64,000 nt of DNA, taken from Lolium rigidum. Its lineage: Eukaryota; Streptophyta; Magnoliopsida; Poales; Poaceae. Position 1 is the stretch's first letter, and the number at the start of each line of letters is the position of its first letter. The notes beneath the pieces are model-generated. The model saw nothing but the letters and a program-made list of their open reading frames with translations, searched no databases and was not told the origin of the DNA. The stretch is from assembly GCF_022539505.1 (NCBI RefSeq), contig NC_061510.1, positions 276,044,330 through 276,108,329 of the forward strand, written 5' to 3'. The position numbers and the translations under genes are program-made. Shown here in pieces: positions 1 through 10,483 of this stretch.

Positions 1-481
1 CCCTGCTGCAAGACAATCATACATTTTAATCAATGCATGCACGTGGTCTTACCAATTTTAAATAGCCAGCTATATCCTAGCCATAGCATATTGGAAGACC
101 TCGCACTACGGCTAAATGAGAAACATCGCTAATAGCCAGCTATAGCTCAATTTAACCCTTAATTAGTCTCTAATTTACCCGCTAAACTTTATGTTTTCTG
201 AATTTCTCTTCTCTTCTGGTTTTTATTTTTCTTGATTTCTGATTTTTTTTGTTCAATCAGATTCTGTAAAACTTGTGATTCGAATGGTTAGATACTTGAT
301 TGCGTTGAATAGCTGAATGAGATTGTTGCTCGAATCACTTTTGAGTCATAGTTTTCCTTTATTTTGGCAAGATATGCATGTAATTTACCCGTCTTTGAAA
401 AAATACGCTAAATGGTAGATTGGTCAGATGATCGACGAAAAAATAGAGTTTCCATAATAAACATGATATTTGCATGTGCAG
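1..481 (+). other. 3' part of an intron upstream of the kinase exon, with splice acceptor
   Basis: This AT-rich stretch has no coding signal and ends in a pyrimidine/TG-rich tract followed by TGTGCAG at 475-481, a good plant 3' splice site. The protein homology of the next exon begins exactly after it. The preceding exon (LRRs, membrane segment and kinase N-lobe in this family) is not seen and would lie before the window. The short reading frame running through the acceptor from 412 is not the real start. Confidence 0.6.
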
Positions 482-1158
482 GGCGTTCGGGGCAGCCGAG
501 CCTGTCGTGGTCGCTGCGGCTGCGGATCGCCAAGGGCGCGGCGCGCGGCCTGGCGCACCTCCACGAGTGCAGCCCGCGGCGGTACGTCCACGGCGAGGTC
601 AAGCCCTCCAACGTGCTCCTCGACTCGGACTACAACGCACTCATCGCCGACTTCGGCCTCGCCCGCCTCCTCACCATCGCCGGCTGCGCGGACCCCGCTG
701 CCGCCGGCGCCGCCGGCATAATGGGCGGCGCTCTCCCGTACGTGAAGCCCGCGCCGGACCGGCCCAACGCGTACCGCGCGCCCGAGGCCCGCGTGCCCGG
801 GGCGCGGCCGAGCCAGAAGTCCGACGTGTACTCCTTCGGCGTCCTGCTGCTGGAGCTGCTCACCGGGCGGTCGCCGGAGCATGCGTCGCCCTCCGGTTCC
901 TCGGCGTCGTTCTCGGTGCCTGGTGCTGTTGACGGGCAGCAGCCACTGGCGCCGGAGATCGTGAGGTGGGTGCGGCAGGGGTTCGAGGACGCGCGGCCGC
1001 TGTCGGAGCTGGCCGACGAGGCCGTGCTGCGGGACGCCGGCGCGCGCAAGGAGGTGGTGGCGGCGTTCCACGTCGCGCTCGGGTGCGTCGAGGCCGACCT
1101 GGAGCGGCGGCCGCGGATGAAGGCCGTCTCCGACAAGCTCGAAAAGATCGGGTCGTGA
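482..1158 (+). CDS. Terminal exon of a ZAR1-like LRR receptor kinase (kinase C-lobe), partial gene
   Basis: The exon encodes the C-terminal half of a plasma-membrane receptor-like kinase of the LRR-III/ZAR1 type. In order it shows the subdomain VIa helix (KGAARGLAHLHE), a catalytic loop reading HGEVKPSN, DFGLARL, the activation segment ending in APE, the SDVYSFGVLLLELLTG helix and a C-terminal RRPRM motif, then a TGA stop. The exon opens in the second position of a codon, so the intron is phase 1. The G before RSGQ is split by the intron, as in ZAR1 relatives. The usual catalytic aspartate of HRD/HGD is glutamate here, so catalysis may be weak or lost; the DFG aspartate is kept. GC content is very high, as in many grass genes. 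The glycine loop and VAIK lysine would be in the unseen first exon. The family call is from motifs only. Confidence 0.8.
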
Positions 1159-1544
1159 GAGCAGTACGCTGCCACTGCCATGCAGGGCCCCTCCGTTTGC
1201 CCGTTGTCAGAATTTGCCTACTACGAGGAACGTCTCTTTTTTCTTTTACTTCTTAATTTTTATTTATGTGTTTATATATATCATTTCTAGGAACCTTCTT
1301 GTCATTTTTTTCCTTTACTGGGTATCCTCATATTTGGCCGGCTCTACTGCAACAGTTGTACTCCAGTACATGATATAGAACGACAACAAGTCTTTCCTCT
1401 CTTTGCCAAGTATCCCTGCGAAACGGTATGAATGCTCACCAAAATAGACAGAAACATGCTACTTCAAAGCGTATAAAGCTAATTTAGCACATTTAGATTT
1501 ATAAAACATTTCAGAAAGATAAATTAGCTTTTTAAAACTTTTTT

Positions 1545-1620
1545 TTAGATAAGGAAGCAAAAAACTCCAGCCTCTGCATCAATTGATGCACACAACTATT
1601 TATTGAAAATCAAGGTATAT
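1545..1620 (-). mobile_element. Short retroposon-like insertion in copy 1 only
   Basis: A T-rich run is followed by CTCCAGCCTCTGCATC and GATGCACAC, which resembles the reverse complement of plant SINE/LINE 3' tails. The segment is absent from the matching place in copy 2 (near 3290-3312). No clean target-site duplication was found, so the call is tentative. It must have been gained by copy 1 or lost by copy 2 after the duplication. Confidence 0.35.
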
Positions 1621-2163
1621 CAAGTAAATCGAGGAAATACAATTTTCACACTGCAGCTTTACATTATATATAAAGCTCAAACAGACTAACCAACGTTCTA
1701 TGTGAATACAGGCACCTTGTTAAGATTATCGGTTTATCATTACAGCTTACAGATAAAAAAAAAAGGAACACCCATGAACCCAGGTCTAGTGAACCCATGA
1801 ATCTAGGTTTATTGTTTTCTATAGAGTAAACCTTCAGCTTGTCCTCATTGTGCATGCTCGTATTTTTATGAGTGTGACGAGAAGTTAGGAGCAATTTTCT
1901 TAGTTGCATTCTAACTTGCAACCGATAACTCAGTTATAACCCTACTTGCAACTGAAAAACTCAGATACAATCTAACTTTTGCAACTCATATGCATGAATC
2001 ACAATGTAATCAAACGATATAGGATTTGACTGAGCACAAATTTTTTTCTCAACTAACTGACAACTAGCAAAACCTGTTTAACGTGCTAGCTGATAGCCAA
2101 GATCCGATATTTTTTTTAGGTTCGTTCATGTGCTTCGGCTTGATCAATTTCACGGCAATGCAG

Positions 2164-3530
2164 TAGATTTGGTCGATCAGATGCTCAAGGAAGAAATGAA
2201 GTTCTCATAAACATGATTTTGGTTTGTGCAGGGCGTTCGGGGCAGCCGAGCCTGTCGTGGTCGCTGCGGCTGCGGATCGCCAAGGGCGCGGCGCGCGGCC
2301 TGGCGCACCTCCACGAGTGCAGCCCGCGGCGGTACGTCCACGGCGAGGTCAAGCCCTCCAACGTGCTCCTCGACTCGGACTACAACGCCCTCATCGCCGA
2401 CTTCGGCCTCGCCCGCCTCCTCACCATCGCCGGCTGCGCGGACCCCGCGGCCGCCGGCGCCGGCGGCATAATGGGCGGCGCTCTCCCGTACGTCAAGCCC
2501 GCGCCGGACCGGCCCAACGCGTACCGCGCGCCCGAGGCCCGCGTGCCCGGGGCGCGCCCGAGCCAGAAGTCCGACGTGTACTCCTTCGGCGTCCTGCTGC
2601 TGGAGCTGCTCACGGGCCGGTCGCCGGAGCATGCGTCGTCCTCCGGTTCCTCGGCGTCGTTCTCGGGGCCTGGCGCCGCTGACGGGCAGCCGCAGGCGCC
2701 GGAGATCGTGAGGTGGGTGCGGCAGGGGTTCGAGGACGCGCGGCCGCTGTCGGAGCTGGCCGACGAGGCCGTGCTGCGGGACGCCGGCGCGCGCAAGGAG
2801 GTGGTGGCGGCGTTCCACGTCGCGCTCGGGTGCGTCGAGGCCGACCTGGAGCGGCGGCCGCGGATGAAGGCCGTCTCAGACAGGCTCGAAAAGATCGCGT
2901 CGTGAGAGCAGTACGCTGCCACTGCCATGCAGGGCCCCTCCGTTTGTCCGTTGTCAAAATTTGCCTACTACGAGGAACCGTCTATTTTTCTTTTACTTTT
3001 TACGTAGTATTTATTTATGTGTTTATATATATCATTTCTAGGAACCTTCTTATCATTTTTTCTTTACTGGGTCTCCTCAGATTCGGCCGGCTTTACTGCA
3101 ACGATTGTACTCCAGTACATGATATAGAACGACATGTTTTCCCTCTCTTTGCCAAGTATCCCTGCGAAGAAGAATGGTATGAATGCTCACCAAAATAGAC
3201 AGAAACATGCTACTTCAAAGCGTATAAAGCTAATTTAGCACATTTAGATTTATAAAACATTTCAGAAAGATATATTAGCTTTTCAAAACTTCTTATTATA
3301 TTATAGTAAACGGAGGAAATACAATTTTCACACTGCAGCTTTACATTATATATAAAGCTCAAACAGACTAACCAACGTTCTATGTGAATACAGACACCTT
3401 GTTAAGATTATCGGTTTATCATTACAACTTACAGATAAAAAAAGAAAGAAAGGAACACCCATGAACCCAGGTCAAGTGAACCCATGAACATAGGTTTATT
3501 GTTTTCTAAAGAGTAAACCTTCAGCTTGTG
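2164..3530 (+). repeat. Tandem duplication unit, copy 2
   Basis: This is the counterpart of 412-1841. Homology starts near the TAGATTTGGTC block upstream of the acceptor and ends at the GTAAACCTTCAGCTTG block. Confidence 0.85.
2232..2905 (+). CDS. Second copy of the ZAR1-like terminal kinase exon (no first exon of its own)
   Basis: This is a near-identical copy of the exon at 482-1158, with the same splice acceptor (TTTGTGCAG ending at 2231), the same HGEVKPSN and DFG motifs and a TGA stop. A 3-base in-frame length difference lies in the low-complexity loop after the SSGSSASF segment. No first exon, LRR or N-lobe coding sequence lies in the 1.07 kb between the two copies, so it cannot make a kinase alone. 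It is either a dead exon copy or an alternative last exon spliced from the same upstream exon. The open frame and intact acceptor leave the second option possible. Confidence 0.7.
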
Positions 3531-4809
3531 CTCTTTCTACGGGATTGTGCCATTTTCAAACTTCTTCAAATTTATTGTTTCCTGCATATTACTTTCAAGC
3601 AATCAATCAACCATTACTATCTATTTTATTCAGTGAATAGGCTAGTAGAATTGTGAAACTCAGTTGAAGAGACTAAATTTGTTTGCTTTCTTGCTCCTTG
3701 TGGTCCGATGCACTATACTTTCACATTGAGGTGCTATAACTATATCACACTTGGGGTTATCAACACTTCTCGGTAAGCATTAAGTGTCAAACCATGATGA
3801 TCCCAAGGATAACAAGATTGGGAATCATTTAGCAGTAAAAGGGTGCATGCATTTTTTATTTTTGTGTTTGTTTGTTGATGGAATGCAAATTACAGATAAC
3901 TATAACTAGATATTTTCAAAGAAGGCATGTTCCCTTAAGTGTATAGGCCTATAGGTTCACAACCACTCACCTAGAGTTACTCCTCGAGTTCCCTTTATGA
4001 CTAAGTTGCCAATAACTTACATGAACACTCGACCTCAAGTCGATAACTGGTAGCGTTTTTTTAGCAGAACGTGCTAGCTCCCGGTAGAGAATTCGTAGCA
4101 GAAAATAAAAAATTTCTAGCTAGCGTTTCTCTGATTTCCCATGATCTATCTAGGTGTAATGTTGTAAAGGAAATGGTTTCAGTAACGTACCCTCGTAGAT
4201 CAAAAGCGGTTCATGTTCCGCTAAAACGTGGTTGATGTAGTCGTACTTGTCACTGACCTCGAGGTCATGTTCGTTCTTCTCGTTCGACGTCGAATGCCAC
4301 AAGTGTTGCACCTCGTATGTATCGCACACATACAGTGCTCAACGACGTTCCCTGCTCTTATCCAGCGAAATTACGGAAATAGATCTTCTGGATCTAGATC
4401 CCAGTAGCGCTCCCACGTACAGGGTGGGGTCGTCTCCCTCCCTGCACAGTTCTTCGGGAACCGCACGGAGGAGAAAACTAGATAGAGAGACAATTCTCTA
4501 ATTAATTGTGTATTTTCTTCCCTCCACATGGCTACTATATAAAGGGGGTAAGGGGAACTAGGGAACTTGGCTTGGCAATGTGGGACAAACGGAGGGGAGG
4601 AGGTGGTGGTGCAGCCAGCCGACCCCACCTGCCCCAACCCCTTGGCCCGGCCTGCCCCCCTTTCGGGTGAGGCCCATTTAGGGTGTGCCCTATTGGTCCA
4701 TCATGTGATGCAAACTGGAAGATGTGGCATAGGCACTAGCTTGGCTCATTCAAGAAACACGATGCACATGATGAGGCGATGCGGTGGCGATGAAACATGC
4801 GTGTAGATG
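3531..4809. other. Intergenic stretch, nothing identified with confidence
   Basis: AT-rich sequence runs to about 4200, then mixed sequence. A TATA-like CTATATAAAGGGGG lies at about 4533-4547 on the plus strand, but no convincing exon follows it. The part from about 4200 to 4800 may be a degraded LTR, but no matching second copy is in the window. Confidence 0.4.
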
Positions 4810-6317
4810 TGATGACCCACAAGTATAGGGGGTGTATCGTAGTATCTTCGATAAGTAAGAATGTCGATCCCAACGAGGAGCAGAAGGTGTTGACAAGCAG
4901 TTTCGATGAAGGATTCACTGTAAATGCTCACGGACAAGTATTCGGGGGTTTTGATGTAACGGATGAATAAAGTACGAGTAAGTAAAGTGCGAGAGTAACA
5001 ATTGCAGCGAGTGGCCCAATCCTTTTTAGCACAAAGGACAAGCCGGTTTGTTTACTTATAATGACCAAACGTTCTCGAGGACACACGGGATTTTAGTCTA
5101 GTGCTTTCGCTACATACGGCTAATTAATCTTCATTGTTTTGATAAGTGTTGTGTGGGTGAACCTATGCTAATGTACCGCCCTTCCTAGGACTAATACATA
5201 CTTGTGATTATACCCCTTGCAAGCATCCGCAACTACAAGAAAGTAATTAAGATAAATCTAACCACAACCTTAAACTCTGAGATCCTGCGATCCCTCCTGC
5301 ATCGATATACCAACGGGGCTCAGGTTTCTGTCACTCTGGCAACCCCGTAATTGGCAAACGAGTACAAGATGCATTCCTCTAGGCCCATAAAGGTGAAGTG
5401 TCGTGTAGTCGACGTTCACACGACACCACTAGAAGAATAACACCACAACTTAAATATCATAACATTGAATATTACTCAACCATACTTCACTACTAACATT
5501 TAGACTTCACTCATGTCCTCAAGAACTAAACGAACTACTCACGAGACATCATATGGAACATGATCAGAGGTGATATGATAATGAATAACAATCTGAACAT
5601 AAACCTTGGTTCAACGGTTTCACTCAATAGCATCAATAACAAGTAGAAATCAACACCGGAGAGTTTCCCCTATCAAACAATCAAGATCAAACCCAAATTG
5701 CTACAACGGTGACGAGGTGCAGCGGTGGAGACGGCGGTGATGATGATGAAGATGATGGTGATGGTGATGGAGATGATGTCCAGCTCGATGGCGGTGACGA
5801 TGGCGTCGATTTCCCCCTCCGGGAGGGAATTTCCCCGGCGGATTCCTGCCCGCCGGAGAGCTCTTTTCTCTCTGGTGTTCTCCGCCCCGCAGAGGCGGGC
5901 TGTGACTCTTCGCGACGTACCTCTCGGCTTAGGTTTTCGGGACGAAGGAGTACGCGAAGAAAGGAGGCGAGAGGGGGCTGTGGGCCCCCTCCTCACGGGG
6001 CGGCGCGGCCGGGGCAGGGCCCGCGCTGGCCTGTGAGGGGGGCCCATGGCGGCCCTCCTCAGCTCCCCCTTCTGGTCCCTTCGTCATCTGGAAAAATAGG
6101 AGTTTTCGTGTAATTCCCGTCAATTGTTGATCTTTCGAAATATTGCATTCTGACGATGCATTTTCCAGCAGAATCCTGGCTCCGGTGCGCGATCCTCCAA
6201 TAATCATGAATCATGCAAAATAGATGAAATAACATAAGTATTATCTCCAAATATGAAATATATCAATGAATAACAGCAAATTATGATATAAAATAGTGAT
6301 GCAAATTGGACGTATTA
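4810..6317 (-). repeat. 3' LTR of minus-strand Gypsy element E1
   Basis: Read on the minus strand, the LTR starts at 6317 with T(A)ATACGTCC (expected TGATACGTCC, one base changed) and ends at 4810 in CTATACTTGTGGGTCATCA. These TGAT...ATCA ends are typical of a large wheat/barley Gypsy LTR group. It is preceded, on the minus strand, by a polypurine tract. The GC-rich block at 5800-6060 is U3/leader-like and gives many overlapping shadow reading frames. The matching 5' LTR is not in the window. Confidence 0.75.
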
Positions 6318-6332
6318 ACTCCCCCCAAGCTT
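6318..6332 (-). promoter_or_regulatory. Polypurine tract of E1
   Basis: The minus strand reads AAGCTTGGGGGGAGT directly before the LTR start. This is the usual position and composition of the plus-strand primer for reverse transcription. Confidence 0.7.
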
Positions 6333-8048
6333 AGACCTCGCTAGTCCCCAAGCGAAACTGAACTCGGTAAACAGGACCACATGTTTATGGAGTGAAGAGT
6401 CGATAAATAAAATACGGACAAGAAGCATCATATTCATTCACACAAGACATTCTAGTAAACAACTTCCTCATATAGTTCAACTTGAAACAAGTATAAGGTA
6501 ATCACAAATAAAGGTGCATAAGAAATCATAGTTGGTGATGGCAAACTTCGTTCTTGGTCAGAGAACAATTAACAAGTTATTCTTATCTATCGAGCAACGC
6601 TTTCATATTAAAGCTTATGGTAAACTTGCATACTCAATCATAGTAATCATTGATAACTTTCAAAGCTATATTCATTCGGATAAAACTTGTACTAAACAAG
6701 GAAGAATAAAAGACATGATGAAGTAAATCACAATATAATAGTTTGATCACAACAACTAAAATGCTTGCTTGAGATGGAGGGAAATAGGTGTACTGACTCA
6801 ACATAAAGTAAAAGACAGGCCCTTCGCAAAGGGAAGCAGGGATTAAATCATGTGCTAGAGCTTTTCAGTTTTGAAATCTTATAAAGAGAATAAAAGTAAA
6901 GTTTTGAGAGGTGTTTGTTGTTGTCAACGACTGGTAGCGGGTACTCTAACCCCCTTGCCAAACAGACCTCCAAAGAGCGGCTCCCATGAAGGACGTTATC
7001 TCTACCGAGCAAGGTAGATCATCCCCCTTCTCTTTTGTTTACACATGTACTTTAGTTTATTTAAGGATGACACTCCCCCCAACCTTTGCTTACACAAGCC
7101 ATGGCTAACCGAATCCTCGGGTGCCTTCCAACAATCTCATACCATGGAGGAGTGTCTATTGCAAAATTAAATTGCTTACTGATGAATCAGAGCAAAACAT
7201 GTGAAGAGAATTATTAATGAAAGTTGATTAATTGGGGCTGGGAACCCCGTTGCCAGCTCTTATTGCAAAATTATAGGATAAGTGGATGAAGCCACTAGTC
7301 CATTAGTGGAAGCTGCCTAACAAGACCGAAAGATAAAACACCACATACTTCCTCATGAGCTATAAAACATTGACACAAATAAGAAGTAATAAATTTTGAA
7401 TTGTTTAAAGGTAGCACATGAAGTATTTACTTGGAATGGCAGGAAATACCATGCGGTAGGTAGATATGGTGGACACAAATGGCATAGGTTTGGGTTCAGG
7501 TTTGGATGCACGAGAAGCATTCCCTCTCAGTACAGGTCTTTGGCTAGCAAGGTTAATTAGCAAGCATAAGAGTTGAGGGAAACAAGCACATATACATGTG
7601 ATAGACATAATCATGCATCTTTCTTGTAAGCACACACAATTTTAACTTCAGAATAATAAGCTATGAGCTAACAAGAAAGGAAGACAATGAACAATTATAT
7701 GTATTTCTCTTTTTTACTTAAACCTCAAGGTGTTGTTGCTATTGACCAATGCTAAGTTTGCCAAAACCAAATAGATTTACTCAATGCTCCCAAAGTGGTA
7801 CCAATACTAAAATCAAGATCAATCATATAATAGAAATTGCAAACTAAAATAAGGTGTGCAATATGTAAATGATAAGACTTCTCATTAATATTTCATAACG
7901 ATAACTCACACCAAGGGATACATAGACAACCAACTAAAGGAGAGATACTTCCAAACTGCAACCCATCTTATATGATAACTTCCCTACTCATGATATGATA
8001 CTACTTGATAGTAAAAAGTAAAAGGTAGTGATGATGTGATACCGCGGC
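6333..8048 (-). other. Non-coding 3' internal region of E1
   Basis: About 1.7 kb lies between the coiled-coil ORF and the 3' LTR with no long reading frame on either strand. It is AT-rich and looks like the long 3' untranslated region common in Athila-type and related Gypsy elements. Confidence 0.55.
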
Positions 8049-8064
8049 ACTCCCCCAAGCTTGG
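8049..8064 (-). promoter_or_regulatory. Second polypurine-tract-like motif in E1
   Basis: The minus strand reads CCAAGCTTGGGGGAGT, nearly the same as the terminal polypurine tract at 6318-6332. It sits just after the stop codon of the coiled-coil ORF and could be an internal plus-strand priming site or a duplication remnant. Confidence 0.5.
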
Positions 8065-8098
8065 AACAAACCAAGGGGATGCCAATACCGATGATGAA

Positions 8099-8599
8099 TT
8101 ACTCCTTTGGAGATGGTGGTGATGAATTCCCGTCTTCAGACTTCCAAGGAAGAGGCTCTCCATCAACAAACGACATCTTGGTCTCGGGAATCCTGAAACT
8201 AGCAGCATGGCTTATGTGTTTAAACCTGTTTTCATACTCACAATTCTGATTCTGAACGTCATAGAGTTGAGCTTGGAGTTTGTTGGTGGTGTCGTGAAGT
8301 GAGAGGATGTCGCCCCATAGCTTTGCAGTTTCCTTCTCGTGTTCAGCAATTAGTTCAGACAAAATCTTGTGGAAGATATCCACTTCACGCTCAGCCATCT
8401 TCTTGTAGTTGAAGACCTCTTGCTCCAGCTTCTCCATCCTGTCTTCCAAGCTTTCTTCTCCCTTAGGACCCTGGACATCTTTGATCTGCAGCTCCCCATC
8501 AACGAGCAGCAACTCCTTGGGATGCATCCTCAGCTCGTCCATGTACATGTTGTCAAAGTCCTTGCAGGAGTTGTCCTTCGGAGTTTCTGACGAAGACAT
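8099..8599 (-). CDS. Retroelement coiled-coil ORF of unknown function, downstream of pol
   Basis: This 166-residue frame starts at the ATG giving MSSSETPKD; an upstream in-frame ATG at 8647 would add 16 residues. It is Ser/Asp-rich at the start, then has a long charged helical region with heptad-like Leu/Ile spacing (about residues 50-135, including LEDRMEKLEQEV and LQAQLYDVQNQN), and ends in a Pro/Ser-rich tail. No zinc knuckle, protease, polymerase or membrane segment is visible. It lies between the pol tail (23329-23509, minus) and the 3' LTR, the place where Athila-type elements carry a third ORF. Its upstream leader is now cut by the hAT and Tat insertions. The function is not recognised. 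Confidence 0.6.
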   Translation of the reverse strand: MSSSETPKDNSCKDFDNMYMDELRMHPKELLLVDGELQIKDVQGPKGEESLEDRMEKLEQEVFNYKKMAEREVDIFHKILSELIAEHEKETAKLWGDILSLHDTTNKLQAQLYDVQNQNCEYENRFKHISHAASFRIPETKMSFVDGEPLPWKSEDGNSSPPSPKE

Positions 8600-8671
8600 G
8601 ACACCTCTAGATCCGAAGCAAATCCTGGCAGAAACAACTCGAAACAAAACATGTCGATAAAACGATATACG

Positions 8672-10091
8672 TATGGCCGGGCATAAAAAACCGAAACCGA
8701 AGACCGAACCTGAAAAAACCGGGACCGAACCCGAATTAGCCTGAAAATTCGGTCTCGGTTACTGATCGGTCTTGGGAATCAGCTGACCGAAATTGTTTGG
8801 GCTGTTCGGTCATCTCGAGGAGGAGACCGATGCGACCGAAGCGACCGACTTTTCTTCGCAGAGAAAGGAATTAGTCCCGCGTGCAGCCCATGGAGGCCCA
8901 GTTTTGGAGTCTTCCCTATTCGTGTCTTCTCACTTCTTTCCTCCCTGGCCTAGTCCACAGGAAGAGGAGAGACGACATGCCCTAGCGCCGCCGCCACAGC
9001 TCAAGCCCCGGTCGCCGGCAGCTGCAAGCTCTGCGCCACACCACCTGGCCGCCAGCCCACCATCCTCACGGACTCACAGTCATGGTCCAGTCTGTAGATC
9101 CCTGCCACCACACTCAGATCCCTGCCACCACACTCACGGTAAGAACCTTCCCTTGCCTTTTCCAATCTTCTTCTAGACTACTCTGTAGACTGCTGTATTG
9201 ATTTGGCTTTGATTTGGCTGATGGATTGAGTAAGGTTGAGCTGCCGCGATTCTCGATTTTTTCAGCTCCTGTGTGATTTAGACAATTTTAGCTACCATGT
9301 CCTATGTTTGGTGAGGACTAGTATTTTCAATTTAATTTTGCCGGTCACTTTTGTTGTATCCCTGTGTGTTCCGCACTGATGATATATTTCTCTGCTGCGT
9401 TTTTGTACTCCCTCCGTCCACAAATAAGTGTACACGCGAGGTTTTCAAGATAAATTATGGGGTGGGGTAACAAATACATTGGGAAGATGCAAATCAATTT
9501 CTCTCCCCTCTTTAATTCTTTCATCTCCAATGAGCTAAGTGCGGGTTGAAATCAAGGAAAGCATGTGATGAATATTATTGGGTTTGATTTCCGTGCAATG
9601 AGAGAGAAGCAATTTTTGCTACTTTAATGTGCATTGGGAACATAGAAGTACACTTTTTTGTGGACAAAGTTTTAAGTTAGATGTCCACTTATTTGTAGAC
9701 GGAGGGAGTAGATGACAAGAATCCGAGAATGAGCTGACCCAATATTGTACATGAGGACGTGCTGAACCAATTTTTTATATACTTGTACTGTCATTTTGTA
9801 CTGCAAATGTAAAGGGAATGACAAGTGAAATACTTGTTTAGTTTTTGTACCGCAAATCATAAATTGAAGTGCTTGTGTTGTGCTGCCATTTCTTATATAC
9901 TTTTTGTGCTGCCAAATTCTCTTTTGGTCTATATGGTCATGACCGAAGACCGAACCGAAAAGACCGAAGACCGAATACAGAAAGACCAGAAAGACCGAAC
10001 GTAATATGGGTAGTGTTTTTGGATAACCGAAATTCTAGAAGACCGAAAAGACCGGACCGAGCAAACCGAACAGACCGAACGCCCGGGCAGA
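8672..10091. mobile_element. Non-autonomous hAT transposon with 8-bp target duplication
   Basis: The exact 8-mer GATATACG flanks the element at 8664-8671 and 10092-10099. The ends TATGGCCGGGC and, inverted, TCTGCCCGGGC match at 9 of 11 positions. Both subterminal regions are dense in CCGAA/GACCGAA repeats (8690-8830 and 9945-10080), as in plant hAT elements. No transposase domain is visible. The interior has GC-rich, leader-like sequence (about 8880-9180) and a Stowaway MITE. It is inserted in the leader of the E1 coiled-coil ORF. Confidence 0.85.
9408..9708. mobile_element. Stowaway MITE (Tc1/mariner type) nested in the hAT element
   Basis: The ends CTCCCTCCGTCCACAAATAA and the inverted CTCCCTCCGTCTACAAATAA are near-perfect terminal inverted repeats flanked by TA at 9406-9407 and 9709-9710. 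The length of 301 bases and the CTCCCTCCGT start are diagnostic of Stowaway. It is non-coding. Confidence 0.9.
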
Positions 10092-10118
10092 GATATACGG
10101 ACCTCCAGGGGTCCGGGG

Positions 10119-10124
10119 GATTAT
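10119..10124 (-). promoter_or_regulatory. Left half of a TATA motif of E1 split by the Tat insertion
   Basis: The sequence GATTAT at 10119-10124 and ATAG at 17787-17790 join, once the Tat element and one ATTAT duplication are removed, into a minus-strand CTATATAATC. It would lie about 110 bases before the ATG of the coiled-coil ORF (not counting the hAT insertion). This suggests that ORF had its own promoter, separate from the LTR. Confidence 0.5.
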
Positions 10125-10337
10125 TGTTATCACCAGAATTTGACCGGATCAGAGGTGGGCCGCGATTGAAGATGGGCTTGAAGAATATACATAGAAGAAA
10201 TGCATGAATCGGCCTTATATGCAAAGTTTGGGCTAGTTTGCCCGTGTATCTGTAACATAGTAGGATACGTGTCGGATTAGATGAAGTTTGGGCTCGTGCC
10301 CGGTTGGGATTATTCCCACATTAGAAAGTCTACGGAC

Positions 10338-10345
10338 TATAAATA
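10338..10345 (+). promoter_or_regulatory. TATA box in the Tat 5' LTR
   Basis: TATAAATA lies about 210 bases into the LTR; the same motif is at 16832-16839 in the 3' LTR. Transcription would start about 30 bases downstream, so the hairpin at 10449-10483 falls in the 5' leader RNA. Confidence 0.6.
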
Positions 10346-10448
10346 TGTATCTAGGGTTTATGAAATAAACAACAATCACGTTCACCACAAACCAATCTAG
10401 GCGCATCGCCAACTCCCCGTCTCGAGGGTTTCTTCCGGGTAAGCATCA

Positions 10449-10483
10449 TGCTGCCTAGATCGCATCTTGCGATCTAGGCAGCA
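10449..10483 (+). other. Perfect 16-bp hairpin in the Tat leader RNA
   Basis: The arms TGCTGCCTAGATCGCA and TGCGATCTAGGCAGCA are exact inverted repeats around the 3-base loop TCT. It lies about 110 bases after the TATA box, within the transcribed leader. The 3' LTR copy (16943-16975) is the same except that CAGCACACG reads CGACACG. A weaker stem follows near 10624-10650 (CCCTTACACC / GGGTGTAGGG). Confidence 0.8.

Larger units (their letters stand above)
412..1841 (+). repeat. Tandem duplication unit, copy 1 (terminal kinase exon plus 3' flank)
   Basis: The stretch from the end of the intron through the exon and about 680 bases of 3' flank recurs at 2164-3530. Similarity is very high in the exon and stays clear in the flank, for example the blocks around CATGCAGGGCCCCTCCG and CATTTCAGAAAGAT. 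It stops after GTAAACCTTCAGCTTG. Copy 1 holds an extra segment near 1545-1620 that copy 2 lacks. Confidence 0.85.

Noticed and set aside
424..1071. Long minus-strand and alternate-frame ORFs over the kinase exons
   Set aside because: High-GC shadow frames of the real kinase frame; the kinase motifs are only in the annotated frame.
8793..9176. 127-residue frame inside the hAT element
   Set aside because: No BED-finger or hATC dimerisation motif. It looks like GC-rich leader sequence and ends at a probable splice-donor-like GGTAAGAACC.
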